Shown: positions 1 to 11,281, numbered from the stretch's first letter. The stretch is 64,000 nt of DNA from Cristatella mucedo (GCA_009760855.2 WPIO01000149.1:1-64000); one strand, 5' to 3'. Made by a program: numbers and translations. Notes: a model not told the origin generated them from the letters alone.

Positions 1-107
1 GGAATCAGAACCTCAATTGGTAGACCCCTGGACCGGGTAAACTTGACATTGCGGCCTCAAGCTAAGCTTGACAAAGTTGATGCGAGCCATGTAGTCAGCT
101 TTTCCTA

Positions 108-560
108 GGCATAATAATAATAATAATAATAATAATGCACTTGATAAAGTGTCCTCAGAGAACTCAATCTCTTTCTAGGCGCTTTACACTTGCTGCAAAG
201 GGAAACGCGATTGAGTGGTGAGTAATATCATGCATGATAAACAACATGAATACCATGGTTAGGGGTGACATACACAGGGTCAGCATGCAAGTGTGGTTAG
301 CGGCAGCATGCACAGTGTCAGCATGCACAGTGTCAGCATGCACAGTGTCAGCACGCATAAGCGCATGAAGGACGAATCACATGGACCTACTAAATGCTGT
401 CATAAATAGGTGTTTTTAAGTTCTTTTTTAAATGTGGTCAAGTCAGGGGATGTTCTGACGCAAGTTGGGAGTGAATTCCAGGCTTTGGGAGCATACGAAC
501 TGAATACAAGGTCTCCAAAGGATTTGAGGTTTGTACGAGGCATGTGGCCCATCCTCCACG
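108..560 (-). mobile_element. LINE family 2, 5'-truncated 3' end
   Basis: On the minus strand this is the 3' terminus of the commonest LINE here. It holds the end of the RT reading frame (upstream of about 430), then a GCTGACACTGTGCATGCTG-rich 3' UTR, then the terminal hairpin (GGCGCTTTACA... on the + strand) and an (ATT)n tail at 108-136. The UTR motif CAGTGTCAGCATGCA is repeated three times at about 304-350, a small local expansion. The copy is dead through 5' truncation, as is usual for target-primed LINEs. Confidence 0.8.
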
Positions 561-1188
561 ATACGTAATATTTATAGAAACAAAAACCGGAAATTCTCTT
601 AGCCCCGCGATTGAACTTTGCCTCTATTCAATTGCTGTACGTCTCACTGCAAAGAGATCCAAAACCTGCGATATGCACGGTATCTTGCATAGCAAAAGCA
701 GCACAGTATCATTCTCAGGCCATCGCATCCGGAAGCAAATACAAAGACACAACGCACAAAGGGCAAAGGGTAAAACCTCTGACTAGTTAGAGCCACTGAA
801 GCATGCGCAGCTTAAGCATGCGAAGCAGCACGCTGGAAGAAAAAGGAAAAGTGTTCAATGAGGCGACGGTAAAGCTGACCGGAGCAGATGCGTTTTGAGT
901 CGATACTTTAAAGCTGAAAATTATTGCTGATAGCCGCAAACGTAGCTCAAAGTGATTTCCAAACATTCGGTGCATGCGAACTGAGAGTTCGTTTATCAAA
1001 ATATCTACGTAGTGTGGGAAGGCAAGATGACTAGATGCTTAGGGGCGAGTTGTGCGTCAGCGCAGTGGAGAAACATGAAGATTGAATAGGTAGGCTGGTG
1101 CAATCGAGTGAAGTGACCTGCAAGCACCCTTGAAAGAATCCTCAAGCCACTATTAAAGCTGTTCATACCTGTATGGCTTTCTGATTCA
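561..1188. other. No recognisable gene
   Basis: Only short uninformative reading frames are present. The stretch around 960-1000 (cattcggtgcatgcgaactg) resembles LINE family 2 wording in places, but nothing can be assigned. Confidence 0.4.
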
Positions 1189-1480
1189 TTCTTACGCAAT
1201 GACAACTACTCTCCTGCTGCCGACTATGGCTCATCCTTTCTAGCCGTCCTGTGCTGCTACTTCCATGCCACGCACTACCTCAACTGCTCTCCTGACTGTG
1301 CTGTGCTTCCCACTTTCTCTTTGTTGCGTGAGATGAAGCTTGTTGGCTATCGGATGCGTACCGAAAGCTGCTTAGGCTGTGAGTGCGCTGTACAAAACTC
1401 TCCTGCATAACACTCACATAGTCTTTATGGCCGTGTGGAGTTACAGACGGAGATAAATTGGCTCTGTCACTGAGCTTGTC
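1189..1480 (+). mobile_element. LINE family 1, 3' end fragment
   Basis: It matches the 3' part of the family 1 copy at 30931-31990: the coding end beginning at CAATGACAACTACTCTCCTG, then the conserved UTR TGTGGAGTTACAGACGGAGA. The (TACAT)n tail is lost or replaced here. It is a 5'-truncated remnant. Confidence 0.75.
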
Positions 1481-3588
1481 TTAGGATGGCAACCAATATT
1501 CATTTGCGTGGCTATCGTTGCAGCGCTTATGCCGTGGGCAACGGATTTAAGTCCACAATCTCGGTGGACTTTGATCACTGCAACCACAGTAAGAGTAATT
1601 TTCGCTACAAGCAATGTGGCTCTTTAATTTAAGTTCTCCCTCACCTTACAGTTCCACCACTTTCACCACAGAAGTTGAACCAACTAAACGGTTAAATTAG
1701 AGCTATGCAGCAGTAATTTTCTTTTACTTCCATGGCTTGCCTAGCGTTAAACATTGCTTCCGAAGCGACAGATGGCAATAGCACGCCTCGTTCTCGAATA
1801 TTACTTGTCCATGAATATGGAATATTGTTTCAGAAGAAAAGGCTTAACCAGATTTGGTAAATAGAATGGTTTAAGAAAAGAGTCTACGTTCTCCAGGCCT
1901 AGTCTTGCATGCAGTTCTTCGGATCGTTGATACAATTGATTATGGAATTAAACATTGCTCTTTTATGTTGTATTTAATAATCAATATTCAAATACAAAGT
2001 AATATTTCGACCTAAAAATATACGTCTACATCTAATTGCCATGCTGTGATCGGAGCTTCGCAAAGCAACATTGTTCTTGTTGGAATTACCAACATTGACG
2101 ATCATAGCGTTGGATATGATATTGATGCTCGCTTGGTCTTGGTAGTCGTCTAGATCATGTATTCGCAAAAATGAAGCAGCGAAAATAGCAGCGTCAGCAA
2201 TAAAAGCTCTAGCACTCGTATCTACTGGTGCCTGGGTAATAAGTACTTGGTTAAATAGAGACAAAAAGTCATCAAAAGAGTCGAGAACGTATAATAAAAT
2301 GTAGACGAAAGTGAGGTAAAATTGATATGAACCAAGGCCTCAGCTTATATATCTATACTTAGCGTAGAGGAACAAGGGGCTATATTAAGAGTACATCATT
2401 ATGTGACTTATTAAGTACAAAGACATGCAGTGGAAGAGATTTTTTAAAGGTCTGTGTGGGTCTTAATTTAGCACGATCGAAGTGTAAAGCGAATCGCCCC
2501 AGAACCCCCGTTAAAGCTGGATCATATCCCTATTTGAAAACCAAAAAGGAATTAATTTTCGGTGGCTATAAATTCATATTACCAGCATTTTTGAATTTTG
2601 GATTACCCTAGGCTTACGAAAAAATCAGGATTTTCTCATGGTAAAGCAGCTTCACCTGAGACTGAGTCTCGACGTTGTACCCTTGAACAGAAATCGCATT
2701 GACAGCGATTGAAGTGCTGCCACACTGAGACACCAATTAATCTGCAGTTTACTTGTAATGAAAGGTCGAGTTGATTTATTTCGCGCCACAGAACTTGAGA
2801 AGATTGAGTGAAATAATTGGAATAAAGAGGAAAGCAGTGTAGATGGAGAGAAAATGTGTGCAATTTCTCAATACCAGGTGCTTGTATAGAGTTTCAGTAA
2901 GAAATAAAAACGTGAAAACGTGCGACTATGACTGCAGCAAATCAAGTTGTCTCACTAAGTTCGCGAACTTAAAATGAATAACTTGGCGAACAAAATTGCT
3001 TCCAGATGCACACCTTGTGTTCGATATCAAAGCACGAGTGGTACTAAGGTACCAAGCGCGTGTCTTCAAGAAAAGATGTCAGCCTGATAAGTAGCAGTCA
3101 GGCATTTTAATACACAGCGTTTTAAGCTAAGATACCCTGCTGGATTGTCAAAGCTTAATAATAAATTTCGCGTACTTGATACGAGCAGTTCGGGTTGATT
3201 TTAAATTCTTTCACTTGTTCTACCTAGTATAGTTGGCGCCATAATACTCGAACTATTCTGAATAGTAAGGACTTTCTGCAAAAATAATTTAACAAATGGT
3301 TGCTTAATTGAGGCCTGACTGACGTTGTAGCTCTAAATGGTCTAATTAAGATAACTAATTGATGCAAATGAGGATAGTCCGACATTAAAGCTCAGGTCAA
3401 GAACAGATGAATGCGTACAAAAACTAACTTAAAAGTGATGCTAATTTAAACACCATTAAACACCATCGTTTGTGAGAGATTAGCTTCACATTTGTAACGA
3501 ACAATGGGTAGATTTAGTTACTTGGTTCCAATCCCTTAAACAATGATCTAGCTGCCTGGTACAACTGTAGGGCTTTTAAAAAAGCCAA
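1481..3588. other. AT-rich stretch without a recognisable gene
   Basis: Reading frames are at most 96 codons and have no motif. Two minus-strand frames (1974-2264, 2636-2863) were examined and show no domain, splice context or paralogue in the window. Confidence 0.4.
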
Positions 3589-3589
3589 A

Positions 3590-3845
3590 ACCCATTTATA
3601 TTTCACAGCATTTAGTAGGTCTGTGTTATCTGTTCTTGGTATGCTTATGCGTGCTGACACTGTGCATGCTGCCACTAACCACACTTGCACGCTGACCCTG
3701 TGCATGTCACCTCTAACCATGTTATGCTTGTTGACATTGAGCATGCTACCATTAACAATTCGGCCGTACTTCCTTTGCGGTACATGTAAATGGTCTAGAA
3801 TGAGATTAAGTTCCTTGAGGGTTCTATAGAAATCCATTATGATCA
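3590..3845 (+). mobile_element. LINE family 2 tail, diverged subfamily
   Basis: It carries the family 2 UTR words (GTGCTGACACTGTGCATGCT, CTGACCCTGTGCATGTCACC) and a decayed terminal hairpin near 3800-3830. It shares subfamily changes (TTGACATTGAGCATGCTACC) with 27180-27420, and the homology continues downstream of both. The two are therefore parts of one older duplicated segment and not independent insertions. Confidence 0.7.
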
Positions 3846-4004
3846 TTGCAATTGTTTTGATGATAACATTTCTGGTAGTTGCTTTGATGTTCATGGAGCC
3901 AACTTGTAATCTCCGGATGTAGATAGTTATTGCGTTTTGTTCTTCAGAATCAAGAATGATAATTCCGAAAGTGCAACTAAACGGGACACACACACACAGT
4001 GTAG

Positions 4005-4124
4005 GACGCGGAAGATGAAGATTTCCTGGGAATTGACGAAGATTTGGATTCATTGACTGAACCTCAATCGTCTGTTCCTGGCAGTAGCAACAGTGCCACG
4101 GTCGAATCTACACTCTCGTCTTGA
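4005..4124 (+). CDS. Possible acidic C-terminal exon (weak)
   Basis: After GTGTAG, which could act as a splice acceptor, a 39-codon frame runs to TGA. It is acidic and then Ser/Thr rich: it begins DAEDEDFLGIDEDLDSLTEP and ends in a serine-rich tail. The composition resembles a genuine protein C-terminus more than random translation, but there is no family match, no partner exon, and the paralogous segment at 27.2-28.7 kb has lost it. It may be chance. Confidence 0.2.
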   Translation, partial: DAEDEDFLGIDEDLDSLTEPQSSVPGSSNSATVESTLSS

Positions 4125-4781
4125 GAAGCTAAGAATGATTCGACACCGGCTGATTGTCCTTCGACACGCACATAGGTGGTTGTAGTGAGAGCCTACCTTG
4201 GCCGACAGTGGCAGTAGCCGACCTTACGTTAAGTCACTTTGTGAGGCGATGAAGACTTTCGAGTTTGGAGTGCCTTGGCTTTGACTGCAAATACACTTAT
4301 GCTATTGATCGTTGCATCCCATCATAGTGTCTGGATTACTTTTTTGTACTTCGGCTTCTCTATGCGTATAGTCCCGAAAAATAGTGAAACACTGGTTGCG
4401 CTGCACAAAGGGCGACTGCAAAGGGCAACCCATTTGCCAACCCATTCGAACCACCAGGACAATCAATCGTGCGAACTCTGGTTCGGTGCAAGGTAAGTGG
4501 GCACGCATTTGCCTGCACACTGCAGCACTGCAGACGAGTATCTACATCGTGCGAATGGACAGCGCTTGTGGCCAATCCACATCCAGCGACATTTTTCAAG
4601 CTCAATTGACAGCAACCGTTCTTTGCCATTGTGTGGGCCTAGACCTTCGCCTGAACGTTCGCCTGGACCGTCCAATGAATTTGAATGAAGCCGCTCAGCA
4701 ATATTGGTGGTGGCGACTTGCCTTTGACCAGTCCAGAGGTCACCGTGGTGCAGCTCTTCTGCCGAGAAGAGTAGTAGGCTT

Positions 4782-5060
4782 AATGTAATGTAATTTATCT
4801 CCGTCTGTAACTCCACAGAGTCATAAAGACCATGTGGGTGTTACGCAGTAGAGAGTTTTGTATAGCGAACTCACAGCCTAAGCGGCTTTCGGTACGCATT
4901 CGGTAGCCAACAGACTTCGCCTCACGCAACAAAGAGAAAGTGGGAAGCATAGCAGAGTCAGGAGAGCAGTTGAGGTAGTGAGTAGCATGAAACTAGCAGC
5001 TCAGGACCGCTGAATACGATAAGCCGTAGTCGGCAGCAGGAGAGTAGTTGAGGCTCGGCA
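4782..5060 (-). mobile_element. LINE family 1, 3' end fragment
   Basis: On the minus strand it has the family 1 coding end and UTR (GTTACAGACGGAGATAAATT) followed by (TACAT)n-like ATTACATTACATT at 4782-4795. It abuts the family 2 copy that starts at about 5085, so two LINE fragments meet head to head. Confidence 0.8.
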
Positions 5061-5084
5061 CTAAAGCTTTATACCTGTCAGCAT

Positions 5085-5975
5085 ATCTCCTGTTGAATCA
5101 GCTCGAAATCTAGGTGTCATGTTCCAAAGTGAACTCTCGTTAGACGACGACCACATCAGTTCCACAGTCAAGTCTGCCTACTTTCAGCTACATATCATTG
5201 CTAAAATTCGGGCTTGTTTAGATAAGGATACCACGTCTAAGTTGGACCATGCATTCGTGACATCCCGTCTCGACTTCTGCAACTCACTGCTTACTGGCTT
5301 ACCGGCATGTGCAATCAGGCGCTTGCAGCTGGCGAAAAACTCTGCAGCTAGGCTTGTCTGTCGTGAGCGACGCAGTTGCCGCAATACACCACTTCTCGCC
5401 GACCTGCACTGGTTACCAGTCAAGCAACGGGTCGACTTCAAGGGTTTGTCGCTAACTTTGAGGTCATTTCATTCTTTGGCTCCAGGTAATCTCTCAGATC
5501 TACTGCCCCACCATGCCAAGCATCGTACCACCCGCTTTTCGGAACCCAACAGTTTACCAATACCTCGTACAAACCTCAAATCCTTTGGAGACCGTGCATT
5601 TAGTTCGTATGCTCACAAAGCCTGGAACTCCCTCCCGACTTGCATCACATCGTCGCCATACTGAACCACAATAAAAAGAACTTAAAAACACCTATTTAGG
5701 ACAGCATTTAGTGTGTCCCTGTGATTCGTCCTTTATGTGCTTATGCGTGCTGACACTGTGCATGCTGCCTCTAACAACACTTGCATGCTGACCCAGTGCA
5801 TGTCACCCTTAACCATGTTATTCATGTCGTTTAACAAGCATGATATTACTCACCATTCAATAGAGTTTCCCTTTGCAGCAAATGTAAAGCGCCTAGAAAG
5901 AGATTTGAGTTCTCTGAGTGCGCTTTATCAAGTGCTTATTAATATTATATTGTGTTTGAGGCCAAAACTGCTAGC
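5085..5975 (+). mobile_element. LINE family 2, RT C-terminus and 3' UTR
   Basis: This is a 5'-truncated copy carrying the end of ORF2, the family UTR, the terminal hairpin (GCGCCTAGAAAGAGATTTGA...GTGCGCTTTATCAAGTGC at 5890-5933) and a short ATTAATATTAT tail. It is one of the best references for the family 3' end. Confidence 0.85.
5119..5664 (+). pseudogene. Reverse transcriptase C-terminal domain, LINE family 2
   Basis: A 181-codon open segment of the region after the RT catalytic core in L2/CR1-clade LINEs. Visible family signatures are [58 protein letters not shown] and NSLP. The catalytic YADD box lies upstream and is absent because of 5' truncation, so the frame is non-autonomous debris despite being open. 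The nominal start Met is internal to the domain and not a real start. Confidence 0.85.
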
Positions 5976-6282
5976 CTGTCAACAATGACAGGTGTAAATT
6001 TGGTGCCATCTGCGATGTATTCTTTTACAATAGGGAGTGTAGCTCGATGGATACTTGCCGATAAATAGGGTGTTGCTAAAATAAAATGAGAAGGAAATAT
6101 CGTCTGAAGCATTAATTGTTGAGAAATTCCGCAATTCGTCTCATTGCCCATTGCCAACAGCCAGCACCAAAATCGATCACAGTTCGCGAGAATGCAATAG
6201 AATAAATATGGCTTCATGGCTGGTCATATATAAAGGCCCTCATTAGCTAAGCATCCCCACACGACAAGACGAGATTAGCTGA

Positions 6283-6600
6283 TTTAAAAACCTCATTTAT
6301 ACAGTGGCAGAAGTCCCTTCTCAGCTACACCACTATTTGCAGTGGTCGATAAAAGATCGCCCACCACAGGTCTCAAACCAACGACCACGGTCGTGAAGCA
6401 CCCTAGCTTTGGGCGTGGGCTCTGGTGCAAGGTCATATCTCTATGGAACATTTCAAAGAATGAAGGAACCTATACGTGGGTGAAAACGTAAAAATACGGT
6501 CGCCCACTACAGGACTCAAACCCACGACCAGGCTTGTGAATGCTCTAGCACTCGTGAAAGCATCCCAACCCCTGGGCATGGACTCTGGGGCAAGGTCATA
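6283..6600 (-). mobile_element. SINE family B, one copy plus partial duplicate
   Basis: A minus-strand tRNA-derived SINE with the box-B-like GGTCGTTGGTTTGAGACC and the body CGATCTTTTATCGACC...GCTGAGAAGGGACTTCTG. The core of the head and its flank is repeated at 6497-6640: the phrase GGACCTATACGTGGGTGA occurs at both ends. Part of the insertion plus flank was therefore tandemly duplicated. Confidence 0.65.
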
Positions 6601-6919
6601 TTTTAATGCAACATTTCAGACAATTAAGGGACCTATACGTGGGTGACAACCGCCTTAAAGCAGCTTAACTGCTTGATGGGGAGCCAACGGAGGTCGACGG
6701 GTAGTGGAATAACATGGCAATTGTAATGTTTTCGTTTTCATTTGAGGGGTAGGTTTTCCGATATATGATTCACACTAGGTTTGCTCGTAACTAGTAAGTA
6801 GGTTAATCGTCATTCATTTAGAGAAAGTTTGTTGTAATCCAAATGCGAATGTGCGAAGAACATGCAGCAAGGGAACCTAATGAGTTTTACATGGTCGAAG
6901 GCAGGCAGCGATCGAAGTA

Positions 6920-7551
6920 CATTTGACCCTCGTTTATCGCAGTTAATCGGTCCATACTCGGCCACAATAGGTGAATTTCCGCAAAGTACAATTCTTTATT
7001 TATAAATCAAATATTTTCGTAACTAGAGCATATAGAACCTGTTTACGACCCTCTAATCGGTTTTAACATTATTAGAGCCCTCTGGATATGAAATGACACC
7101 CCTTTAGTCACCATTACACTATAGCCAAATATATTAGACACAATAAGAGAAAATAAGACGTTAGAGGTTACAAACATCGTATCATTATTATTGTACATTT
7201 AATTGCACACACGATTCTTAAGCACAAACACCACGCTATAAAAATAGTGCGTTCGGTGAGGAAGCGATTAAGATGAAGAAATGTACAGCACAGTAAAGAA
7301 GATCAAGGTTGCTGCTCCTCTGAAGGCCCGACTTCAGTAGGAGAGTCTCCAGGTGGTACAGTATCTCCGATTGGTGCGTCGTCTTCTTCCGCGTTCCAAA
7401 CGTACAGTAATCTTAATCGCAATTCTGGGGTGTATAATTGACTTACACAAATGAGCTTCCGCTGTATTATTTTCACTATCTTGATCAACTTTTTTAATAA
7501 AAATACATTCATTTCGAAAAGTTGAAATAGAGCGAAGTGGGGAGGGACAAG
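6920..7551. mobile_element. MITE of Tc1/mariner type (copy 1)
   Basis: A 632-bp element flanked by TA at 6918-6919 and 7552-7553. It starts CATTTGACCCTCGTTTATCG and ends GGGGAGGGACAAG, so the termini are imperfect inverted repeats around GACCCTC/GAGGGAC. It is collinear with the copy at 23060-23692, which has almost the same length. It contains no transposase frame. It is inserted in a LINE family 2 RT fragment, and block C keeps the uninterrupted site near 49512. Confidence 0.85.
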
Positions 7552-7745
7552 TACACGTGTATTATCTGCATAGAAATACAAGCCTATATTTCGCATGGCA
7601 ATTATATAAGCAAGAGGAGTACAAATCGTAGAACAAGCAGACCAAACACTCAGCCAAATACTTTAAAGGCTCCTGGAATAACTGCTCGTTGACATCAATG
7701 TCCTCGAGCCTCCCACTGAGATAGGACCTAAACGATTGCAGAGCA
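7552..7745 (-). pseudogene. LINE family 2 RT fragment, YADN variant
   Basis: The minus strand reads IAMRNIGLYFYADNTRVL, the RT active-site region with YADD changed to YADN. Upstream comes a stretch corresponding to FRSYLSGR...DIDVNEQLFQE. It is cut by the MITE just after the catalytic box. The paralogue is at 49500-49720, where the same box reads FYAHNTHIYL. Confidence 0.75.
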
Positions 7746-8683
7746 GTGCCGAGTGATACCCAGGCTATATACAGATGCTCGATTCATGACAATCAACCCA
7801 CAAAAAACCGAATGTACGTATGTGCATCCGTCCATCTGTTACAAGCAATGGGGCATCAAAGGCTTATTAACGTCAGTTTCCGGCAGCTTCAAGTGGCTAT
7901 TAACTTTTAACAAAGTCAAGTTCAACCGATTGAACAAACCCATTTATTTAACAGCGAAGTATTACAGCATTCGCTCACGACAGCTAATGACAATACAAGT
8001 TTCTTCCAACAGGACAGGAAATCATCTGGGCTGATAACTTGGAGCACCTTACCCCTCAGCTAAGACTCATTGACGGCATCGAGAAACTTTGCAGTACTAA
8101 TAACTTCAAAGTACTGCAGCCTACATTCTTGAGAATCACTGCAGAACTTCTTGCTCACAAATGTAAAGCCGAGTGAATGTTTTATGAGCTAAAATTCACA
8201 TGAAATACTGAAAGCCACTTCGACAGTTTATTCAATTGTACAGGTGTGGCCGACTTTTCACGTCACGAAGATATCAGTATTGGACCACCAACTGGTGGAT
8301 AGGATGTTCGAACCTCAGGCTTCTTGCAAGGTCACTGACCTGCAAGAAGCTGGAAAAATTTCAAGCTCTCAGCTAATGGCAGCTGACCGATTTCCCGTGT
8401 TAGCAGCTCCAGCCCTATTTAATTGCATATCAATTTTGACTTACCAGAGCTTACCGCAGCAAGTAAATCAAGAACTCGTGCAATCCACGGTGCTTTGCTA
8501 AAAGCCGATTCCATTGCCATGCGAATGCAAACGAGCAATTTGAGAACAGCATAAGGAAGTTTGCGTAGAGACTGGCACTGATCGCAGCAATACTAATCTG
8601 CAGCTGCATAGAGTTCACTCAGCTGAACTGCACAGCATTCTTCAGCAGCAATTCTGCAAGTATTCACCAGCATCATACCTTTC

Positions 8684-8689
8684 TTTATT
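8684..8689 (-). promoter_or_regulatory. Polyadenylation signal AATAAA, TAZ1 locus A
   Basis: TTTATT on the + strand gives AATAAA on the minus strand, about 430 nt beyond the predicted stop in the terminal exon. The same hexamer lies at the equivalent place in locus C. It sits in a TTATTATTATT run, so chance is possible. Confidence 0.4.
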
Positions 8690-9112
8690 ATTATTATTCC
8701 AATCGTAACAGACCCAAAGTCACATCTCAGACACAAACGGCAGTTGCATCAGCAAACAAAAAATATGAGTCAACACGATAGTACCAAAACCATTGGTTGG
8801 TAAGCTAGGCAACCAACTGACAGCATTGAAACTAAACAAGTCTGTGCCCATTACGATGGCCAGCTGCTACATACCATCAGCTGCGGTTGGCAGATATATT
8901 AGATAACACTGGGCAATTAGGCAACTGAGCATCCACAGCTGTAGGCACAAGTTAGATCTTGGGCACTAGTATACTCATGTTTCATTCAAGATAACAACAC
9001 CAGCTGATGCATACTACGATTAACCACTGTCCGAGCACGTGCAGACAAGTGAAGGCCCACGTTCCGATGCAGGCTGTTACTGTTCACGACTAGCTTTTCC
9101 GACCTCGTGTTG

Positions 9113-9122
9113 CTAGTCAACC
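9113..9122 (-). CDS. CREBBP-like: Terminal coding exon, TAZ1 locus A (Arg-Val-Asp-stop)
   Basis: The acceptor TATATTTCAG is followed by G GTT GAC TAG. It joins the phase-2 donor of the exon at 9226 (TCA AG) to give Arg-Val-Asp-stop. The same acceptor and stop exist at loci B and C. In locus A the earlier TAA in the previous exon would already have ended translation. Confidence 0.35.
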
Positions 9123-9225
9123 CTGAAATATAAAAACTGCTGAGTTCAACAGAACATAAGCAAACTACATACGGGAAATTCTAAAGATCAAACAGCATGG
9201 CAAATGTAGCTGTATGAATACCCAC

Positions 9226-9370
9226 CTTGAATCGAACCCGGATTCCACGTGTTATGAGTTATGCTTCTGCTGTACAGCGACACTTCTCAGGGGAAGGCAA
9301 ACAGAGCAGTTATCTCTCGTACAAGTCCTCCAGTGCGTGAGAATTTGTCGGGAAGATGAACAATGATTAA
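9226..9370 (-). CDS. CREBBP-like: TAZ1 exon 2, locus A (stop after last zinc ligand)
   Basis: Second TAZ1 exon of a CBP/p300-type domain, 145 nt. The acceptor is TTGTTTCAG at 9371 and onward, the donor AAG|GTGGGT, entry phase 1 and exit phase 2. It encodes [20 protein letters not shown] then CSVCLPL, which matches the third zinc module of TAZ1 (His, Cys, Cys, Cys in THW, TCT, NC, VC). Cys of NHC completes the second module. After QQKHNS there is an in-frame TAA where B has CGA and C has AGA, so the protein would lose about 10 residues but keep every zinc ligand. In CBP this domain binds transcription-factor activation domains such as HIF-1alpha and CITED2 in the nucleus; whether this copy does is unknown. 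Confidence 0.85.
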
Positions 9371-10310
9371 CTGAAACAACAAAGACACTGCATGTACATA
9401 CACCAGGCTATATTGTTTGGGCACACAAAAAGGCATCAAGCTCAAAAGATCCCTTTGCTAAGGTGACCAGTAACCTTCTACTAAAGTGACAAAAGGTGGC
9501 AGCGCTCACGAGGTTGTCAAGAGAAAGTTAACTTGGTGGAACCAACCAATATTGCATCAACGAAGCTTTCCCTTTGGGCAGTCACCGCCATGGCTTCTCT
9601 GTGCGATGCTTGGGCGGGCCTCGAGAAATAAGTTAAGCCTGAGGACCAGGCACACACATGTGTGAGGGTCTGAAGCCAGAGGGCTAAACAAACCCTCTCA
9701 ACCAGTTGGATGGAAAGCACCAACAAGCAATGGCCACACAAAGCCACACTTGACAGGCATGCTCGGCAGCAGTTAAGAAAATAGATGACAATGAGGTACA
9801 CTCTAATAGTCACTCCATATCAAGTAGCAGCCTAACAAAAGAGGAGATAACTTCTCAGCAAAGTTCTGGCATGGCACAGCCGGTTAGGGCATCAAAGTTA
9901 AGCAAGCTTCAACGACCGTTTCAAAAACACACATTTCCATACTTCAGGCTTATAAGCCAGAACTTCTTGTTTGACAGTGAAACAAACCAGGTCAAGTGGG
10001 CTCGAGAAAGCAGTGCATGTCAAGCAACAGCAAATTATTAAGTAGAGCATCCTCGGATCAAAAGTCTTATCGTTATGACTCAAGGGCATGATTATGCTCC
10101 TGACAGTTCTGCATGAATAGCATGTGCTACTAAGAAACAGATGACTGTAGAGTAGTAAACATAAATAGCTTGATGCACTGAAGAAAGGTATATCGACCCA
10201 ACTGGGAAGTGGAGAGAAGTATGGTATGAATAAATGCCAACAGTACAAGTATATGCACACGCGCACACATACTCAACAGGAGCATCGACAGATCGTGCAC
10301 GTTTACATAC

Positions 10311-10608
10311 ACTGACAGGATTTGCCGGCCTGGCACGATGTCATGTGCTGCAAGACGTTCTTCATCGTACGACAATGTGGCAGGACGCAGACCTGCTGGC
10401 TGCTCCTGTAGTCTCCAGTAAGCTCTCGGCGTTGGCACTTTTGTGCATGCAGAAGCAGTACCAGCTGCTGGAAAATGAGTTCTTGCTTCAAATGATCGGG
10501 CCTTGCCCCGCTCGGGGCACTGCTTTCACTGCCAAGAGCAGATGCCTGAGATCCGAGCGACGGCTGCAGCCCTGCAGCTGCTGCCAGGGTCGGTCCATTC
10601 TGCTCACC
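10311..10608 (-). CDS. CREBBP-like: TAZ1 exon 1, locus A
   Basis: A 298-nt exon, entry phase 0 at TTTGTCCAATGTAG|GGT and exit phase 1 at the donor CAGT|GTATGTAAAC. The first ~45 residues are Gly/Ala/Ser/Gln rich (GEQNGPTL, then [11 protein letters not shown]), like the low-complexity lead into TAZ1 in CBP. Then comes the zinc finger itself: [45 protein letters not shown]. The first zinc module (H of LLHA, C of QKC, C of VCVL, C of PHC) and three of the four ligands of the second are present. The frame is fully open. The intron to exon 2 is about 940 nt. Confidence 0.9.
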
Positions 10609-10619
10609 CTACATTGGAC

Positions 10620-10950
10620 AAACAGGAAGCCTTACTGCTATACACTTTGAAATCCCTTCGTGACATCTGTAACTCACTATTGGCAGGCCTGCTCGCCAAT
10701 GCAATAAGAGGCTTATGGTTGGTGACAGACTCAAATGATAGGCTTGTCTTTCGCGACCATGGCAACTGCCATATGAAACCCTACCTAGCCGACCTGCAGT
10801 GACATTAAGCAGCAGCATCGAGTGGCAAGTTTCTGTCACTCACTTTAATTCTCACTTTTACTTTCACTGTCTCTCCCGTCTCTTGCTCCAGCCTACATAC
10901 TGAAGCTACTTCCCAATCAGGTTAGACATCGTACAATTAATTTCAATCAA
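10620..10950 (+). pseudogene. LINE family 2 RT C-terminal fragment
   Basis: The + strand reads RDICNSLLAGLLANAIRGLW, then DRLVFRDHGNCHMKPYLADL, decayed forms of the family 2 block CNSLL.GLP..AIRRL / RLVCRERRSCHITPLLADLHW. It is antisense to the TAZ1 gene and begins only about 12 bp beyond the exon 1 acceptor, because about 1.35 kb present in locus B is missing here. The same fragment in block B is at 39235-39600. Confidence 0.75.
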
Positions 10951-11281
10951 TTGAACCGCTTCCTCTCTGGCATATGCAAAAAAGTGCACAGAAAGATGCT
11001 CGGCTTTCTTATGGTGCTATGAAAATTTCCTCTTTTTATCATTTAACACCCAAGCTCGATCGAACGGCAGTTACATGTCATCCACAGACTGGTATCATGG
11101 TAAGGAAGCAAGACACCGCGCTTAGTCAACGAATCGCCAACAGGCAAGAGCATGCATTCATAGACAGCCACACTGAACGAGTTACCAGCATACATGTATC
11201 TGTGCTAAACGGGGCTCTTTTTAAGGCTCCATATGACGTGCCAAAAAAAAGCACTGCACAAGCTTGCTCACCAACCAATAA

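Noticed and set aside
3514-4053. 179-codon minus-strand frame
   Set aside because: It runs antisense through a LINE family 2 tail and its paralogous flank; the equivalent frame is not kept at 27.2-27.6 kb.
8060-8160. Minus frame DSQECRLLYFEVISTAKFLD... ending in a stop, after an AG in A and C
   Set aside because: Considered as a later exon, but it lies beyond the AATAAA, has no domain match, and the near-identity of A and C here makes its conservation uninformative.
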